This document shows positions 22,471 to 31,618 of a DNA stretch of 42,919 nucleotides, piece after piece (the stretch's first letter is position 1; each line of letters starts with the position of its first letter). The notes under the pieces were generated by a model. That model saw only the letters and a program-made list of their open reading frames with translations, did not search any database and was not told the DNA's origin. Both the position numbers and the translations under genes were made by a program. Origin of the DNA: Peptostreptococcaceae bacterium. GTDB taxonomy: Bacteria; Bacillota; Clostridia; Peptostreptococcales; Filifactoraceae. Location of the stretch: contig JAUNKE010000013.1 in assembly GCA_030532905.1 (NCBI GenBank), forward strand, positions 1 to 42,919, in the 5' to 3' direction.

Positions 22471-24827
22471 TGTTGGACAAAAAACTGTTGAGAGATTTGT
22501 GGTCAAACAAAGGCTCGAACTTTGCGGTCGTACTCGTCATCGCCATCGGAATCATGTGCTTCACTTCCCTTTCAATCGTAATGGACACATTGTATCTTTC
22601 GATGTACACATTTTATGACCAAGGAAGATTTCCCGATGCCTATATCGATGTGGTCGCCGCACCGAAATCCGCCATCGATTTGGCGAAAAATACCGACGGT
22701 GTTGAAAATATCGACGGTCGAATCATTGCGGACTTGCGCATTGAAGACGGTTTCGGCAAAATTTCAAACGATACCAAATATCTGCGCATCATCAGTCATA
22801 CGCATGAAATCGGCAAAGGCGTTCTGAAAGAAGGCCATCTGCCCGAGGCGAATAAAAACCAAATCATCGTCAGTCAAAATTTTGCTACCGAAAATCAAAT
22901 CAAAATCGGAGACAAGATTCCCATCGTCTCATCGGGCAAAAAAAATCAACTCGAAGTCGTCGGAATCGGACTTGCGCCGGAGTATATCTATGCGCTTCGA
23001 AACAAGGCGCAAATCTTCCCCGACCCTTTGCATTTCGGAATTTGTTTTGCAAATGACGACACGATTTCACGAGTCAGCGGAAAAAATAATATCAGCCAAA
23101 TTATCTATACCGTCAAAAAAGGTCATGAGCAAAAAGAAGTCGAAAAAAATCTTGAAATTCTTTTCAAGCCTTATGGCATCGTGAGCACTTATGCACGGAA
23201 AGACCATTTCAGCAATGTGATGCTCACGCAGGAGCTCGATCAGTTGAAAGGTGCCATCGTCGTGATGCCGCTGATTATGCTTTCGGTCTCCGCGATGATA
23301 TTATTTATCATGATAAAGCGAATGGTGGATAAGCAGCGAGCACAAATCGGTCTGCTCAAAGCGTTCGGCATGGACGACAGAAAAATATTTTTGCACTATC
23401 TCGCCTACTCCGTCATCGTTTCCATATTGGGCGGACTGGTCGGCATCGTGCTCAGCGAATTGTTGACAAAACCGTTGCTCGATGCTTACAAGATGGTATA
23501 TACTATGCCATTTGTTCGCGCGAATACCGGTTTGCGTTACGCTGTCATCAGCCTGCTGCTGACTCTCATCACCGGAATTTCCGCCGGACTCAGCGCTAGT
23601 ACGAAGGCGGCGCAACTTCATCCGAGCGAAGCGATGCGAAGTAAAGTTCCCGACATCGTCCACAGTGGACGAATCGAAAAAAATCGTCACTTTATGAATC
23701 TGTTTACGACATCGGGGCGAATGAGTCTGCGCAATATTTTTCGAAATCCGGCGCGAAGTTCATTCATTCTAATCGGAATTATGTTCACCTTCGCATTCGC
23801 CGTCGTGCCTTGGAACTTTATTCGAGTGAGCGACAAAATCCTTTTTGACAATTTTGAGAAGGTTGAAAAATACAATGTGCGAATCTATCTGCCGCGATTT
23901 GAAAAACTGAGCGATGTGCATTCCGAGCTGAGCAATTATAATTTTATTCAGCGCATCGAAGGCTGCTTGGATATTCCATCCACCTTAAGCAATGCGAATT
24001 TGAGCGAAAATGTCAGCATCATCGGAATTGAAGAAAACAATATGCTCTACACGCTGACGAAGGACGGCAACTTTGTCTATCCGAAACCGAACGAAGTCAT
24101 TTTGACGGCGCGTTTGGCGGATAAAATCGGAGCGCGCAAAGGCGATATCATTCAAGTGGAAAGTCCGATGTTTCATAAAAAAGAAGAAAAGTATTCCTTT
24201 ATCGTCAGCGAAATCATCGAGCAGACGGTGGGCATGTCCGCCTATGCACATATTCATCATCTCGGAAAACTCGTCGGCAACGAGCAGGCGGTCAACTCCA
24301 TTTTGATTCGAGCACCGAAAGGCAGCGGCGAAAAATTGAAATCCATCTACGAGGACAGTCACGAAATTGACGGCATCAACGACATTCATATTATGATTGT
24401 CAAAATGAAAAAATTTATGGAAGCTTTTATGTCCGCGATGTACAGCATGGTATTTATTTCTGTCGCGATGGGCTTCGCCATCATCTACAATTCCTACTCC
24501 ATCATTCTGTCGGAGCGGGAAAAAGAATTCGCGTCCCTGCTCGTTTTGGGAATGTCCGAAAAAGAAGTTATTTCCATCATTAAATTGGAGCAATGGCTGA
24601 TTGCTTTCATCGGGATTCCGCTCGGCTTCCCGTTGACCGAAAAAATGATTGAAGCAATCGGAAAAGCTTCGAGCAACGACTTGTTCACGCTTAATTTAAG
24701 CGTGGACAGAATCGCTTTTCTAATCGGCGGTGTAATTACCGTCAGCATCGTTTTGCTCGGACAGGCTTTTGCATCCGTTAAAATAAAAAATCTGAAATTA
24801 TCCGACGCACTCAAAGCGGACGAATAG
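22470..24827 (+). CDS. FtsX-like ABC permease
   Basis: Protein of 785 residues with the double-FtsX layout: a first span (about 17-38), an extracellular domain of about 215 residues, three spans (LIMLSVSAMILFIMI; YSVIVSILGGLVGIVLSEL; VISLLLTLITGISAGLSAS), a linker, then a second half with the same order (SSFILIGIMFTFAFAVVPW; MVFISVAMGFAIIYNSYSI; FIGIPLGFP; GGVITVSIVLLGQAFAS). Members export lipids, peptides or drugs, or act mechanically with a fusion protein. It begins 1 base inside the ATPase stop (TAATG). Confidence 0.95.
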   Translation: MLDKKLLRDLWSNKGSNFAVVLVIAIGIMCFTSLSIVMDTLYLSMYTFYDQGRFPDAYIDVVAAPKSAIDLAKNTDGVENIDGRIIADLRIEDGFGKISNDTKYLRIISHTHEIGKGVLKEGHLPEANKNQIIVSQNFATENQIKIGDKIPIVSSGKKNQLEVVGIGLAPEYIYALRNKAQIFPDPLHFGICFANDDTISRVSGKNNISQIIYTVKKGHEQKEVEKNLEILFKPYGIVSTYARKDHFSNVMLTQELDQLKGAIVVMPLIMLSVSAMILFIMIKRMVDKQRAQIGLLKAFGMDDRKIFLHYLAYSVIVSILGGLVGIVLSELLTKPLLDAYKMVYTMPFVRANTGLRYAVISLLLTLITGISAGLSASTKAAQLHPSEAMRSKVPDIVHSGRIEKNRHFMNLFTTSGRMSLRNIFRNPARSSFILIGIMFTFAFAVVPWNFIRVSDKILFDNFEKVEKYNVRIYLPRFEKLSDVHSELSNYNFIQRIEGCLDIPSTLSNANLSENVSIIGIEENNMLYTLTKDGNFVYPKPNEVILTARLADKIGARKGDIIQVESPMFHKKEEKYSFIVSEIIEQTVGMSAYAHIHHLGKLVGNEQAVNSILIRAPKGSGEKLKSIYEDSHEIDGINDIHIMIVKMKKFMEAFMSAMYSMVFISVAMGFAIIYNSYSIILSEREKEFASLLVLGMSEKEVISIIKLEQWLIAFIGIPLGFPLTEKMIEAIGKASSNDLFTLNLSVDRIAFLIGGVITVSIVLLGQAFASVKIKNLKLSDALKADE

Positions 24828-24838
24828 CGGGAGGTCTT

Positions 24839-26077
24839 ATGAAAAAACAAGTAAAATTAGCGCTTATCATCATCGCAGTCGTTTTGATTGCGGGGATTCT
24901 GATTTATCAGAAACTGAAGCCTTTGGCTGTCGATATTTATCAGGTGAAACAAGCCACATTGACCGATTCCTTTCGGGAGGACGGCATCATCGAGTCCGAC
25001 AACAACGAATCCGTCTATGTTCCTTATGATGCGAAAATCAAGCGCATCGTCGAAGAAGGCGCGGTTATCAAGCAAGGGGATATTTTGCTGGAGATGGACA
25101 ACACGACTCTTTTGATGCAAAAAAATCAATTGCAATCTCAAATTGCCGCTTTGCGCGGTCAACAGAATCTCAGTCTTTCGGGCGTGACCGACAATCAAAT
25201 CGAAATCGCCAAAATCGCGATTGATTCGGCAAAAAACGCATTGAGCGATGCCGACATCAATTACAAAAGACATCAGCAGCTCTATGACGAAGGCGGCGTC
25301 TCCAAGGCGGAGCTGGAGCAAGCCGAGACTCTTTATAAAGATGCTCAAAACAATTTGCAGCTCAAAGAAAAACAGCTTCGCGAGCTCTATGATTCACGCA
25401 AAGAAAAAGCCGGCTCCAAGCAATTTTACGGCGGACAGGTCGGCGCAATCGCCGCACAACTGAGCGATATCGAAAGCAAATTATCCAACACCATCGTGCG
25501 CGCATCGATGGACGGCGTGGTCAAATCGGTGAGAGGAAAAACCGGTGAATATGCTCAAGCGATTCAACCGGTTTTGGAAATCACTTCGCCGAAGAATTTA
25601 ATCGTTCGTTGTGATGTATTGACCGACAATGTACCGGCGCTCAAAATCGGACAAAAAATCCGCATCATCCAAAAAACATATTCCGGCGACTTGGAATATC
25701 AAGCGGAAATCATTCATATCGATGATTTTGCCGAGCCGAAAATTTCATCGCTCGGTTTGGACGAGCAAAGGGTTGAAGTCAAAGCCAAATTGCTCGGCGA
25801 CACCAAACTCAAAGACGGATACGATGCGAGCGTTGAATTTGACACTTTCCACAAAGAAAATATCCTGACGATTCGCAAGACATCGTATTTTGAAGAAGAC
25901 GGAAAATATTATGTATGGAAATTGGACGGCTCGAGCATTTACAAAAGCGAAATCACGCTCGGCTATATCGGAGCGTATGAAGTTGAAGTGCTCAGCGGTC
26001 TGTCGGAAAATGAACAAATCGTGAGCGACCCGAACAATGTCGCGCTGAAAGACGGCGTTCGAGTGAAACAAAAATAG
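24839..26077 (+). CDS. HlyD/RND-type periplasmic adaptor (membrane fusion) protein
   Basis: Protein of 412 residues after GCGGGAGGTCTT. It has an N-terminal anchor (LALIIIAVVLIAGILIY), a split biotinyl-lipoyl domain (VYVPYDAKIKRIVEEGAVIK...DILLEMDN and later VRASMDGVVKSV), a long coiled-coil hairpin (about 85-190) and beta-barrel regions. In Bacillota such proteins extend the MacB-like permease outside the membrane. It is the last gene of the operon, followed by a terminator. Confidence 0.9.
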   Translation: MKKQVKLALIIIAVVLIAGILIYQKLKPLAVDIYQVKQATLTDSFREDGIIESDNNESVYVPYDAKIKRIVEEGAVIKQGDILLEMDNTTLLMQKNQLQSQIAALRGQQNLSLSGVTDNQIEIAKIAIDSAKNALSDADINYKRHQQLYDEGGVSKAELEQAETLYKDAQNNLQLKEKQLRELYDSRKEKAGSKQFYGGQVGAIAAQLSDIESKLSNTIVRASMDGVVKSVRGKTGEYAQAIQPVLEITSPKNLIVRCDVLTDNVPALKIGQKIRIIQKTYSGDLEYQAEIIHIDDFAEPKISSLGLDEQRVEVKAKLLGDTKLKDGYDASVEFDTFHKENILTIRKTSYFEEDGKYYVWKLDGSSIYKSEITLGYIGAYEVEVLSGLSENEQIVSDPNNVALKDGVRVKQK

Positions 26078-26087
26078 CAAAAAACAA

Positions 26088-26136
26088 GGAGCTGTTGCAG
26101 AATGAGATTTTCACTCTGAAACAGCTCCCTTTTTAT
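26088..26136 (+). terminator. Rho-independent terminator of the exporter operon
   Basis: GGAGCTGTT (26088-26096) and AACAGCTCC (26120-26128) pair perfectly, with further inner pairing CAGA/TCTG, followed by CTTTTTAT. It lies 11 bases after the stop of the adaptor gene. Confidence 0.9.
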
Positions 26137-26232
26137 CGATCAGGTCACATTCAAACTTATAAAACGGCTCGCTCTTAGGAGTTTGCCATTTCTTATGGGC
26201 ATTGAAAGCCACCTTTATTCCGCTTCAACGAT

Positions 26233-26685
26233 TTATTTTAAGGTAAATCCGCCTGCCAACAGAATCTCTTCCGATTTTTTCATACTGATTCCGTTTTTCG
26301 GGTCGCCGGCAAATGTCATACCTTCCAGACCTTTCAATTGTTCAAAATCAATGCTTGAATAATCCATTGAAAGTTCCTCGATTACTTCCGTTTCACCATA
26401 TTCAATCTTGTGCTCCAAACCCTTAACCTCTTTGTACTTAGCTGCGATCGGTTCCATTTTTTTCATGACCGCCTCTTTATTCTCAAGTCCCGGCTGTCCG
26501 TACTTTAAGATTGTTTTTGTTGTTTGTTTCGTCACTTTGTCGCCTACATAATAATAGGTAAGCTCCGTATTCACAACACCATTATCCAAAACAAAAGTCT
26601 TGCTCTCCTCTTTTTTCGCTCCGCAAGCAACAAGAAGAATTGCAAAAGCCGCCAACAAAGTAATCATCTTCAAAGTCTTTTTCAT
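26233..26685 (-). CDS. DUF1307 (YehR-like) lipoprotein
   Basis: Protein of 150 residues, started at MKKTLKMITLLAAF after GAAAGAGAGGTTAAT. It has a signal peptide with lipobox LVAC, then a single domain with ELTYYYVGDKVTKQTTKTIL, AAKYKEVKGLEHKIEYGE and LSMDYSSIDFEQLKGLEGM, matching the DUF1307/YehR family as I recall it. The function is unknown. It is monocistronic and convergent with the exporter operon. Confidence 0.8.
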   Translation of the reverse strand: MKKTLKMITLLAAFAILLVACGAKKEESKTFVLDNGVVNTELTYYYVGDKVTKQTTKTILKYGQPGLENKEAVMKKMEPIAAKYKEVKGLEHKIEYGETEVIEELSMDYSSIDFEQLKGLEGMTFAGDPKNGISMKKSEEILLAGGFTLK

Positions 26686-26809
26686 ATTAACCTCTCTTTC
26701 GGCATATTGCCATTTCATTTTACTTATCCAGTTTAATCATAAATTCCGAATAAGTCAATGTTTTTTAATTTTCCTAAGTAAAAACGATGAATAAATGCCC
26801 TTGCAAACC

Positions 26810-26838
26810 TTGACAAAAGAATGGACATTGACTACCAT
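26810..26838 (+). promoter_or_regulatory. Promoter of the VanY-type carboxypeptidase gene
   Basis: TTGACA (26810-26815), 17 bases, TACCAT (26833-26838). The -35 is consensus and the -10 weaker. It lies about 90 bases upstream of the ATG. Confidence 0.55.
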
Positions 26839-26870
26839 AGAAACAGGAGAAGAGAAATAATTTTGCAAGA

Positions 26871-26889
26871 CGATACCGAATAGGTATCG
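26871..26889 (+). promoter_or_regulatory. Leader palindrome before the VanY-type gene
   Basis: CGATACC (26871-26877), five bases, GGTATCG (26883-26889). It lies between promoter and ribosome site, with no T-run after it, so an operator or an RNA hairpin is more likely than a terminator. Confidence 0.45.
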
Positions 26890-26929
26890 AATGAAAAGGA
26901 AAATGATTTGCAAATAAAGGACGGAAGTT

Positions 26930-27793
26930 ATGGAAAGAATTACAAAATCCTCAAAACAATATAAAAGGCGAATCCGCTTTCAAAAAACCGCTGCCGTTAT
27001 CGCAGTGCTGCTGATTGCGCTCGCTCTGATATGGTGGCGGATCGATAAAAGGAATCGCTTCGAAAATCCGATTGGAAACAATGACTCCGCAAAGCAGGAA
27101 TCTTCTTCGCAATCCAAAAACGATTCTCAGAATTTGAAAGAGCCTTCGAAGATTAAAGGAAGTGACGAGAAAAATAATTTCAAAAATGAAGAAAACGCCG
27201 AGTCGCAGAATTCTTCAAGCACAAAAAAGAGCGATTGGAATTTGGTCTTAGTCAATCCGAAAAATACTTTGCCGGAAGATTTTTCCGTTTCACTCAAAGA
27301 GCTTGCAAACGGTCATGTAGTCGATGAGCGAGTCTATCCTTCTTTACAAAAAATGATGGATGATGCGCGAGCGAAGGGACTCAAGCCACTGATTTGTTCT
27401 TCCTATCGCACGATGGAAAAACAGAAAAAACTCTACAACAATTTGGTTAAAAAATATCAGAACGAAGGATTTTCGGAAGACGATGCCAAAACGGAAGCTG
27501 CCAAATGGGTTGCCGTTCCGGGCACCAGTGAGCATCAATGTGGATTGGCGGTCGATATCGTTTCGGCCGATTACCAATTACTCAACAAGGAACAGGAAAA
27601 TACCGCCGAGCAACAATGGCTGATGAAAAATTGCTACAAATACGGTTTCATTTTGCGTTATCCCGAAGATAAGGTTGACATTACCGGGATCGGATACGAA
27701 CCATGGCATTATCGCTATGTTGGAGAAGATGCGGCAAAAGAAATTTTTGAACAAAAAATCTGCTTGGAGGAATATTTGGCGAATCGGAAATAA
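26930..27793 (+). CDS. D-alanyl-D-alanine carboxypeptidase, M15B/VanY family
   Basis: Protein of 287 residues, with a basic N-terminus and one membrane anchor (about 20-36), a Ser/Asn/Lys-rich linker (48-100), then the M15B zinc peptidase domain. Key residues: R160 in SSYRT, H202 and D209 in GTSEHQCGLAVDI, and E257/H260 in EPWHYRYVG. These are the zinc ligands and catalytic base of VanY-type enzymes, which remove the terminal D-alanine from peptidoglycan precursors. No vancomycin resistance genes are near, so a housekeeping cell-wall role is likely. ATG follows AAGGACGGAAGTT. Confidence 0.9.
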   Translation: MERITKSSKQYKRRIRFQKTAAVIAVLLIALALIWWRIDKRNRFENPIGNNDSAKQESSSQSKNDSQNLKEPSKIKGSDEKNNFKNEENAESQNSSSTKKSDWNLVLVNPKNTLPEDFSVSLKELANGHVVDERVYPSLQKMMDDARAKGLKPLICSSYRTMEKQKKLYNNLVKKYQNEGFSEDDAKTEAAKWVAVPGTSEHQCGLAVDIVSADYQLLNKEQENTAEQQWLMKNCYKYGFILRYPEDKVDITGIGYEPWHYRYVGEDAAKEIFEQKICLEEYLANRK

Positions 27794-27918
27794 TATTTCA
27801 CTTGGAAACTTTGAACACGAGTAAATCCTCTACGGAAATTTATTTTACGCTCATTATCGGTTGTAGTTTTAGTCCAACGAATGTGCAATTGAAACTTTCG
27901 ATCATCGAAATTTAATAA

Positions 27919-27987
27919 AGGCAGAAAGCATGGTGATCTCAAAAAGACTTTTTTGCATAACAATCACCCGGCTTCTACCTTTTTTTA
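27919..27987 (+). terminator. Long imperfect terminator hairpin after the VanY-type gene
   Basis: The left arm AGGCAGAAAGC...GGTGAT (27919-27935) pairs with ATCACC...GGCTTCTACCT (27963-27980) with small mismatches, and a run of T follows (27980-27987). It is about 125 bases past the stop codon. Confidence 0.65.
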
Positions 27988-28045
27988 ATTGGCTTTCATA
28001 AAACCGAATCTCATTATCTCGCTTCTATTTTATCTGCAATACGGA

Positions 28046-28951
28046 TTATTCGCCCTTGTTCTTATTCGGATTTTCACGATATCCTTCGAGCAATTCGCCG
28101 TTTTCCATAATAAACGGACTGGAAGTCGGCTGATTCCATTCCACATCATATCGGTTCATCAGATAATCATTGAGCTCAGTGCGATTATTGAACTTAATGG
28201 CTTGATACGGCTCTTGGAATGCCAGTTTCTCAACAAAAAGCAATTTTCCGTCATCCATTTTCAAAAGGACACCGATATGTCCTACAAAAACCGTTGGATC
28301 ATTTGTTCCGTCATCAAAATTAAAGAACACGAATATCAGGCTTGCTTTGTCCTCATTTTTGAAAGTGACGCCTTTTTGCTTCCAGTTCTCTTTCACCTTA
28401 TCCAAATGTGTCTGAATGTCTGTAGAGGCAACTGTTTTAATATGAGAGTACAAACTCATGAATTGTTTTTCTTCATCATCGGTAAAAAGTGTCGGGTGCG
28501 TATCGATCGTCAACTTATCCGCAAAAAGTTGCGAAACATCATCGAAAGTCGGATTCTTCACTTCGACAAATTCCCCCATCAAATCATAGCTCGTAATTCG
28601 ACAATTATATCCCAAAAACTCGGGATGTTTGGAATCCCACATATCCTGCATCGACTCGACATCGTACTCCGGCAACAGATTGTCGATTTTCATAAACCCT
28701 TCGTTCAATGTCTTGTTCTCCACCGTTTCGTTGAACAAATCAACATTGCTCAAAAAAGTTTCGATTCGATCCGGTGCGATACCCGCTTTGCCAAGTGCCG
28801 CTTTTACCTCTTCCTGACTCGCCTTGTCCACTAGATTTGAATAAGTTATGCCGGTTGTAAATTCTTGCTCAGATTTTTCGTTTTTTGCTTTTGTACAACC
28901 CGAAAGCAAAATGACGGAGCAAATCAAAAATGCTGCTATTCTTCTTTTCAT
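28046..28951 (-). CDS. DUF4300-family lipoprotein
   Basis: Protein of 301 residues after AAGGATAAAGAAA, with signal peptide and lipobox LSGC. The mature part shows the DUF4300 patterns ITYSNLVDKASQEEVKAAL, LLPEYDVESMQDMW, FLGYNCRITSYDLM and VGHIGVLLKMDDGKLLFVEK (quoted as separate segments). The function of the family is unknown; the conserved NCR and VGHIG...EK motifs hint at an NlpC/P60-like or amidase-like fold, which is speculation. It is alone in its transcript. Confidence 0.8.
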   Translation of the reverse strand: MKRRIAAFLICSVILLSGCTKAKNEKSEQEFTTGITYSNLVDKASQEEVKAALGKAGIAPDRIETFLSNVDLFNETVENKTLNEGFMKIDNLLPEYDVESMQDMWDSKHPEFLGYNCRITSYDLMGEFVEVKNPTFDDVSQLFADKLTIDTHPTLFTDDEEKQFMSLYSHIKTVASTDIQTHLDKVKENWKQKGVTFKNEDKASLIFVFFNFDDGTNDPTVFVGHIGVLLKMDDGKLLFVEKLAFQEPYQAIKFNNRTELNDYLMNRYDVEWNQPTSSPFIMENGELLEGYRENPNKNKGE

Positions 28952-29355
28952 TTTCTTTATCCTTCCATATCATAGTAGGCTGAAACGCCATACTTTTATT
29001 ATAAATTTTGCAAAATCCTTCATCAAGCGATTCTTCACCATAAGGAATGCTCATCCACTCTCCGAATCAATCCGAACGACAGATTTTCAAAAGAGTTGCT
29101 GAACTAAATTCAGGTAAATTCTTTGCGTATTACATTATAACCGCTATTTCAAATTTTGTCAGGTTACAATTTTGTCATTTTTTGATTCTCGATTGAGCCA
29201 ATCGAAATGCCAATCGGTTTACAAATCTGAGCGTCGGGAATAAATCGAAATCTTTCTAAAAAATCTCTGCGCTCCCGTTTATTCACCGCTTTATCAAAAG
29301 TAAGAATTCGCAATTTATTTCATAATCCGTTTTCTTGAAAAATAAAGTGAAAAAA
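28952..29355. other. Spacer between divergent lipoprotein and membrane-protein genes
   Basis: About 400 bases without a credible gene. I see no clear hairpin or repeat copy. It must hold the promoter of the DUF4300 gene on the minus strand, but no convincing hexamer pair was found. Confidence 0.4.
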
Positions 29356-29384
29356 GTGGAAAAAGCGGTTTTTTGCGGTATAGT
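29356..29384 (+). promoter_or_regulatory. Promoter of duplicated cassette, copy 1
   Basis: GTGGAA (29356-29361), 17 bases, TATAGT (29379-29384). The same elements precede copy 2 at 31114-31143. The following leader GGATTTATAAATTTGAGT is also shared, with few changes. Confidence 0.55.
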
Positions 29385-29418
29385 GGATTTATAAATTTGA
29401 GTTCAGAAAGGAAATCGA

Positions 29419-29853
29419 ATGGAGCAAAACAATTACAATGAAAGCAAGCAAAATCACGCGATGAATTCCGAGTCTCAAAATCCACATCAGAAAAATTCCT
29501 ACGAATCATTTGGAGAAAATTATTCTACATTGGAATCATCCGGAAAGATTGCTCATCAAAATCATTATCGTTATTCTCCGAGCGATTATCATCGGGAAGA
29601 AATGGCACCGGCAATGACAATGAAGGACTGGTTCATCACTTATGTTGTAGCAACGATTCCCGTTGTTGGAATGATAATGCTCTTTGTCTGGGCATTCAGC
29701 AATGAAACCAACCCGAATCGAAAAAATTATTGCCGTGCAAGACTTATTGTCGTTGGCATTTGGGCTACCTCCATATCGGCATTTTGGGGCATTATGTGGA
29801 GTATTTTTGCCAGTATTGTATTGAGTGTACAAGAGACTTCAATGTTATTTTAA
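29419..29853 (+). CDS. Cassette gene A1: small membrane protein with Asn/Gln-rich head
   Basis: Protein of 144 residues after CAGAAAGGAAATCG. Residues 1-65 are a low-complexity, Asn/Gln/Ser/Tyr-rich cytoplasmic-looking head; then a two-span module: MTMKDWFITYVVATIPVVGM, IMLFVWAFSNETNPNRKNYC, and a second span. The IP-VxxIM-xFxWAFS-x4-NPxxxNY pattern recurs in all four proteins of the duplicated cassette. It is 55-60% alike to A2 at 31178 by eye. The function is unknown. Confidence 0.75.
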   Translation: MEQNNYNESKQNHAMNSESQNPHQKNSYESFGENYSTLESSGKIAHQNHYRYSPSDYHREEMAPAMTMKDWFITYVVATIPVVGMIMLFVWAFSNETNPNRKNYCRARLIVVGIWATSISAFWGIMWSIFASIVLSVQETSMLF

Positions 29854-29865
29854 TCGGGAGGATTT

Positions 29866-30141
29866 ATGAATCGGGAATACAATTCAAACAATGAAGAGCT
29901 TTATCCTGTCGTCAGTATGGTAGATTGGATACTCATGACAATTTTAGGAAGTTTTCCTTTTGTTGCTTTTGTCATGTATATCATCTTTTCAATGTCGGAC
30001 AATATCAATCCGAGCAAAAAAAGTTATGCTCAGTTGATGCTGATTATGCAAGTTATCCATATTGTAATTGGCTTTATCTTTGTACTCTATCTCATCAGTT
30101 CGGGCATTCTTGACGAGTTAATGCGTGAATCGAATGTTTAG
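29866..30141 (+). CDS. Cassette gene B1: two-span membrane protein
   Basis: Protein of 91 residues after ATCGGGAGGATTT, 12 bases after A1. A short Asn-rich start is followed by the two-span module VSMVDWILMTILGSFPFVAF and FSMSDNINPSKKSYAQLML, then a second span. It lacks the long head of A1 but shares its membrane module, so the A and B genes are themselves ancient duplicates. A and B may form a hetero-oligomer; that is inference. Confidence 0.75.
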   Translation: MNREYNSNNEELYPVVSMVDWILMTILGSFPFVAFVMYIIFSMSDNINPSKKSYAQLMLIMQVIHIVIGFIFVLYLISSGILDELMRESNV

Positions 30142-30166
30142 GCCGAGTTTTGCTCGGTCTTTTTTC
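30142..30166 (+). terminator. Terminator of cassette copy 1
   Basis: GCCGAG (30142-30147), loop, CTCGGT (30153-30158), then CTTTTTT. The hairpin closely resembles the one after copy 2 (31898-31920). Confidence 0.85.
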
Positions 30167-30343
30167 TTGCTCAAGTGTAAAATAGTTGTAGGAAATCTTA
30201 AAATGGGGTAAAGATTTGCTTCAATGTGGTAAAATAAATTTAACACAACATCTTTCATCGAAGCAATCTCTACAATAACTATTGCGCGACTGCGGTACAT
30301 AAAAAAATCAGGATAGATGCGAAGTTAGGTATTTTCAAGAGTT

Positions 30344-30371
30344 TTGTATTGTGAAAGAAAACTGTTATAAT
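30344..30371 (+). promoter_or_regulatory. Promoter of the lipoprotein gene at 30405
   Basis: TTGTAT (30344-30349), 16 bases, TATAAT (30366-30371), about 34 bases upstream of the ATG. Confidence 0.6.
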
Positions 30372-30404
30372 AATCAACGCCTTTAGAGGAAAGGAAGTGG
30401 AAAA

Positions 30405-31004
30405 ATGAAAGAGTATCTTGTATTGGTAGTTTTGGGTATTCTAATTTTTACCGGATGTAAAAACAAAGATGAAAATAATTCTACCTCAGAAATTATTGTA
30501 GGTAACGAGTCCGTACTTATCAACGAGGATACAAAACCTATCGAAGTGAATGACATTGAATTCACTGTGTTTATGAAAGATGACAAACAAAAAGAATATG
30601 AAAATGTAGAGGATATTGAAAAAGACTTGGGTTACAAATTCTTAAAATCGGAACTTTTTTATAATGATTCGTATAATGCATACTATACAAATCGAGAGAG
30701 CAGCAATTTGGAAAGTGAAATTGTGTTTATGAAAAAGGATCTTGAAGGCGGCAATGGACCGTTTTTGAGTATGTATTTTTTAACCAAGTCGCCGGGAAAA
30801 CTCGGTTATGAATATGATAATACCTTCAAATTCATAGAATCAAAAGAAAATGCAATGGGAGATTCCGTTGCAATAATACAAACAGAAATAGATAATTCAT
30901 ATATGATTGAGTTTTTCCACGAAGATGTGCTTTATAGTGTTTCAAATATTCATGCCTCGGATTTGAGTGAAGTTTATTCAGTTATTGACTCTTTTAGCAG
31001 ATAA
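30405..31004 (+). CDS. Lipoprotein between the two cassette copies
   Basis: Protein of 199 residues after GAGGAAAGGAAGTGGAAAA, with signal peptide and lipobox FTGC, a short acidic linker, then one domain. The end, SVAIIQTEIDNSYMIEFF...LYSVSNIHASDLSEVYSVIDSF, recalls DUF4367-like domains, but this is a weak resemblance. It has its own promoter and lies between the duplicated cassettes, so it either entered between them or was part of a larger unit that lost its second copy. It is more AT-rich than the UbiA/dikinase genes downstream. Confidence 0.7.
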   Translation: MKEYLVLVVLGILIFTGCKNKDENNSTSEIIVGNESVLINEDTKPIEVNDIEFTVFMKDDKQKEYENVEDIEKDLGYKFLKSELFYNDSYNAYYTNRESSNLESEIVFMKKDLEGGNGPFLSMYFLTKSPGKLGYEYDNTFKFIESKENAMGDSVAIIQTEIDNSYMIEFFHEDVLYSVSNIHASDLSEVYSVIDSFSR

Positions 31005-31113
31005 ATGTTTCATCTGAGTATAGGATAGTAAATATCGGACTTGGAATAGTAGCAGAGAGAAGATAACCGAAAAACTCCACAACAACTTGACACGCCACTC
31101 TTGCTCGAATCCG

Positions 31114-31143
31114 GTGGAAAAAATAGTCGTTCTGTGGTATAGT
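31114..31143 (+). promoter_or_regulatory. Promoter of duplicated cassette, copy 2
   Basis: GTGGAA (31114-31119), 18 bases, TATAGT (31138-31143), followed by AGATTTATAGATTCAGAGT, matching the leader of copy 1. Confidence 0.55.
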
Positions 31144-31177
31144 AGATTTATAGATTCAGAGTCAGAAAGGATTTCGT

Positions 31178-31609
31178 ATGGAACAAAACAATTATAACGG
31201 AAGCGAGCAGAACAACTCGATGAATTCCGAAGCGCAAACTCCGCAACCGGACAATTCAAATGCATCTTTTCAAAATAATTATTCTCAGACGGATGCACCG
31301 AGAGAAGTCCCGCCGCAAAATTATTATGCTTCTTCTGAAAGCTACTACAATCGTCAGAAGATGGCTCCACCGATAACACTCGGCGATTTCTTTATTATGT
31401 TTTTGGTAATGATAATTCCGGTTGTTAATATCATCATGCTTTTCGTTTGGGGATTCAGCAGCGACACGAATCCGAACAAAAGCAATTACTGTAAAGCTCA
31501 ACTTATTTTAATAGCTATCGGAATCGTGGTGTCCATGCTATTCTGGGGACTGATTATTGCTATTCTTGTAGCGGCTTTTCAATCGCAAGAGATGGCGATG
31601 TTGTTTTAA
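31178..31609 (+). CDS. Cassette gene A2: small membrane protein with Asn/Gln-rich head
   Basis: Protein of 143 residues after CAGAAAGGATTTCGT. The head starts MEQNNYNGSEQNNSMNSEAQ, nearly as in A1, and stays Asn/Gln/Ser/Tyr-rich to residue 65. The membrane module is ITLGDFFIMFLVMIIPVVNI, IMLFVWGFSSDTNPNKSNYC, then IAIGIVVSMLFWGLIIAILV. The identical ending (MAMLF versus TSMLF in A1) shows conservation to the last residue. Confidence 0.75.
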   Translation: MEQNNYNGSEQNNSMNSEAQTPQPDNSNASFQNNYSQTDAPREVPPQNYYASSESYYNRQKMAPPITLGDFFIMFLVMIIPVVNIIMLFVWGFSSDTNPNKSNYCKAQLILIAIGIVVSMLFWGLIIAILVAAFQSQEMAMLF

Positions 31610-31618
31610 GGAGGATTT

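Noticed and set aside
26930..27793. Vancomycin resistance locus
   Set aside because: A single VanY-type gene without vanH, vanA-type ligase, vanX or a two-component system is an ordinary cell-wall carboxypeptidase context.
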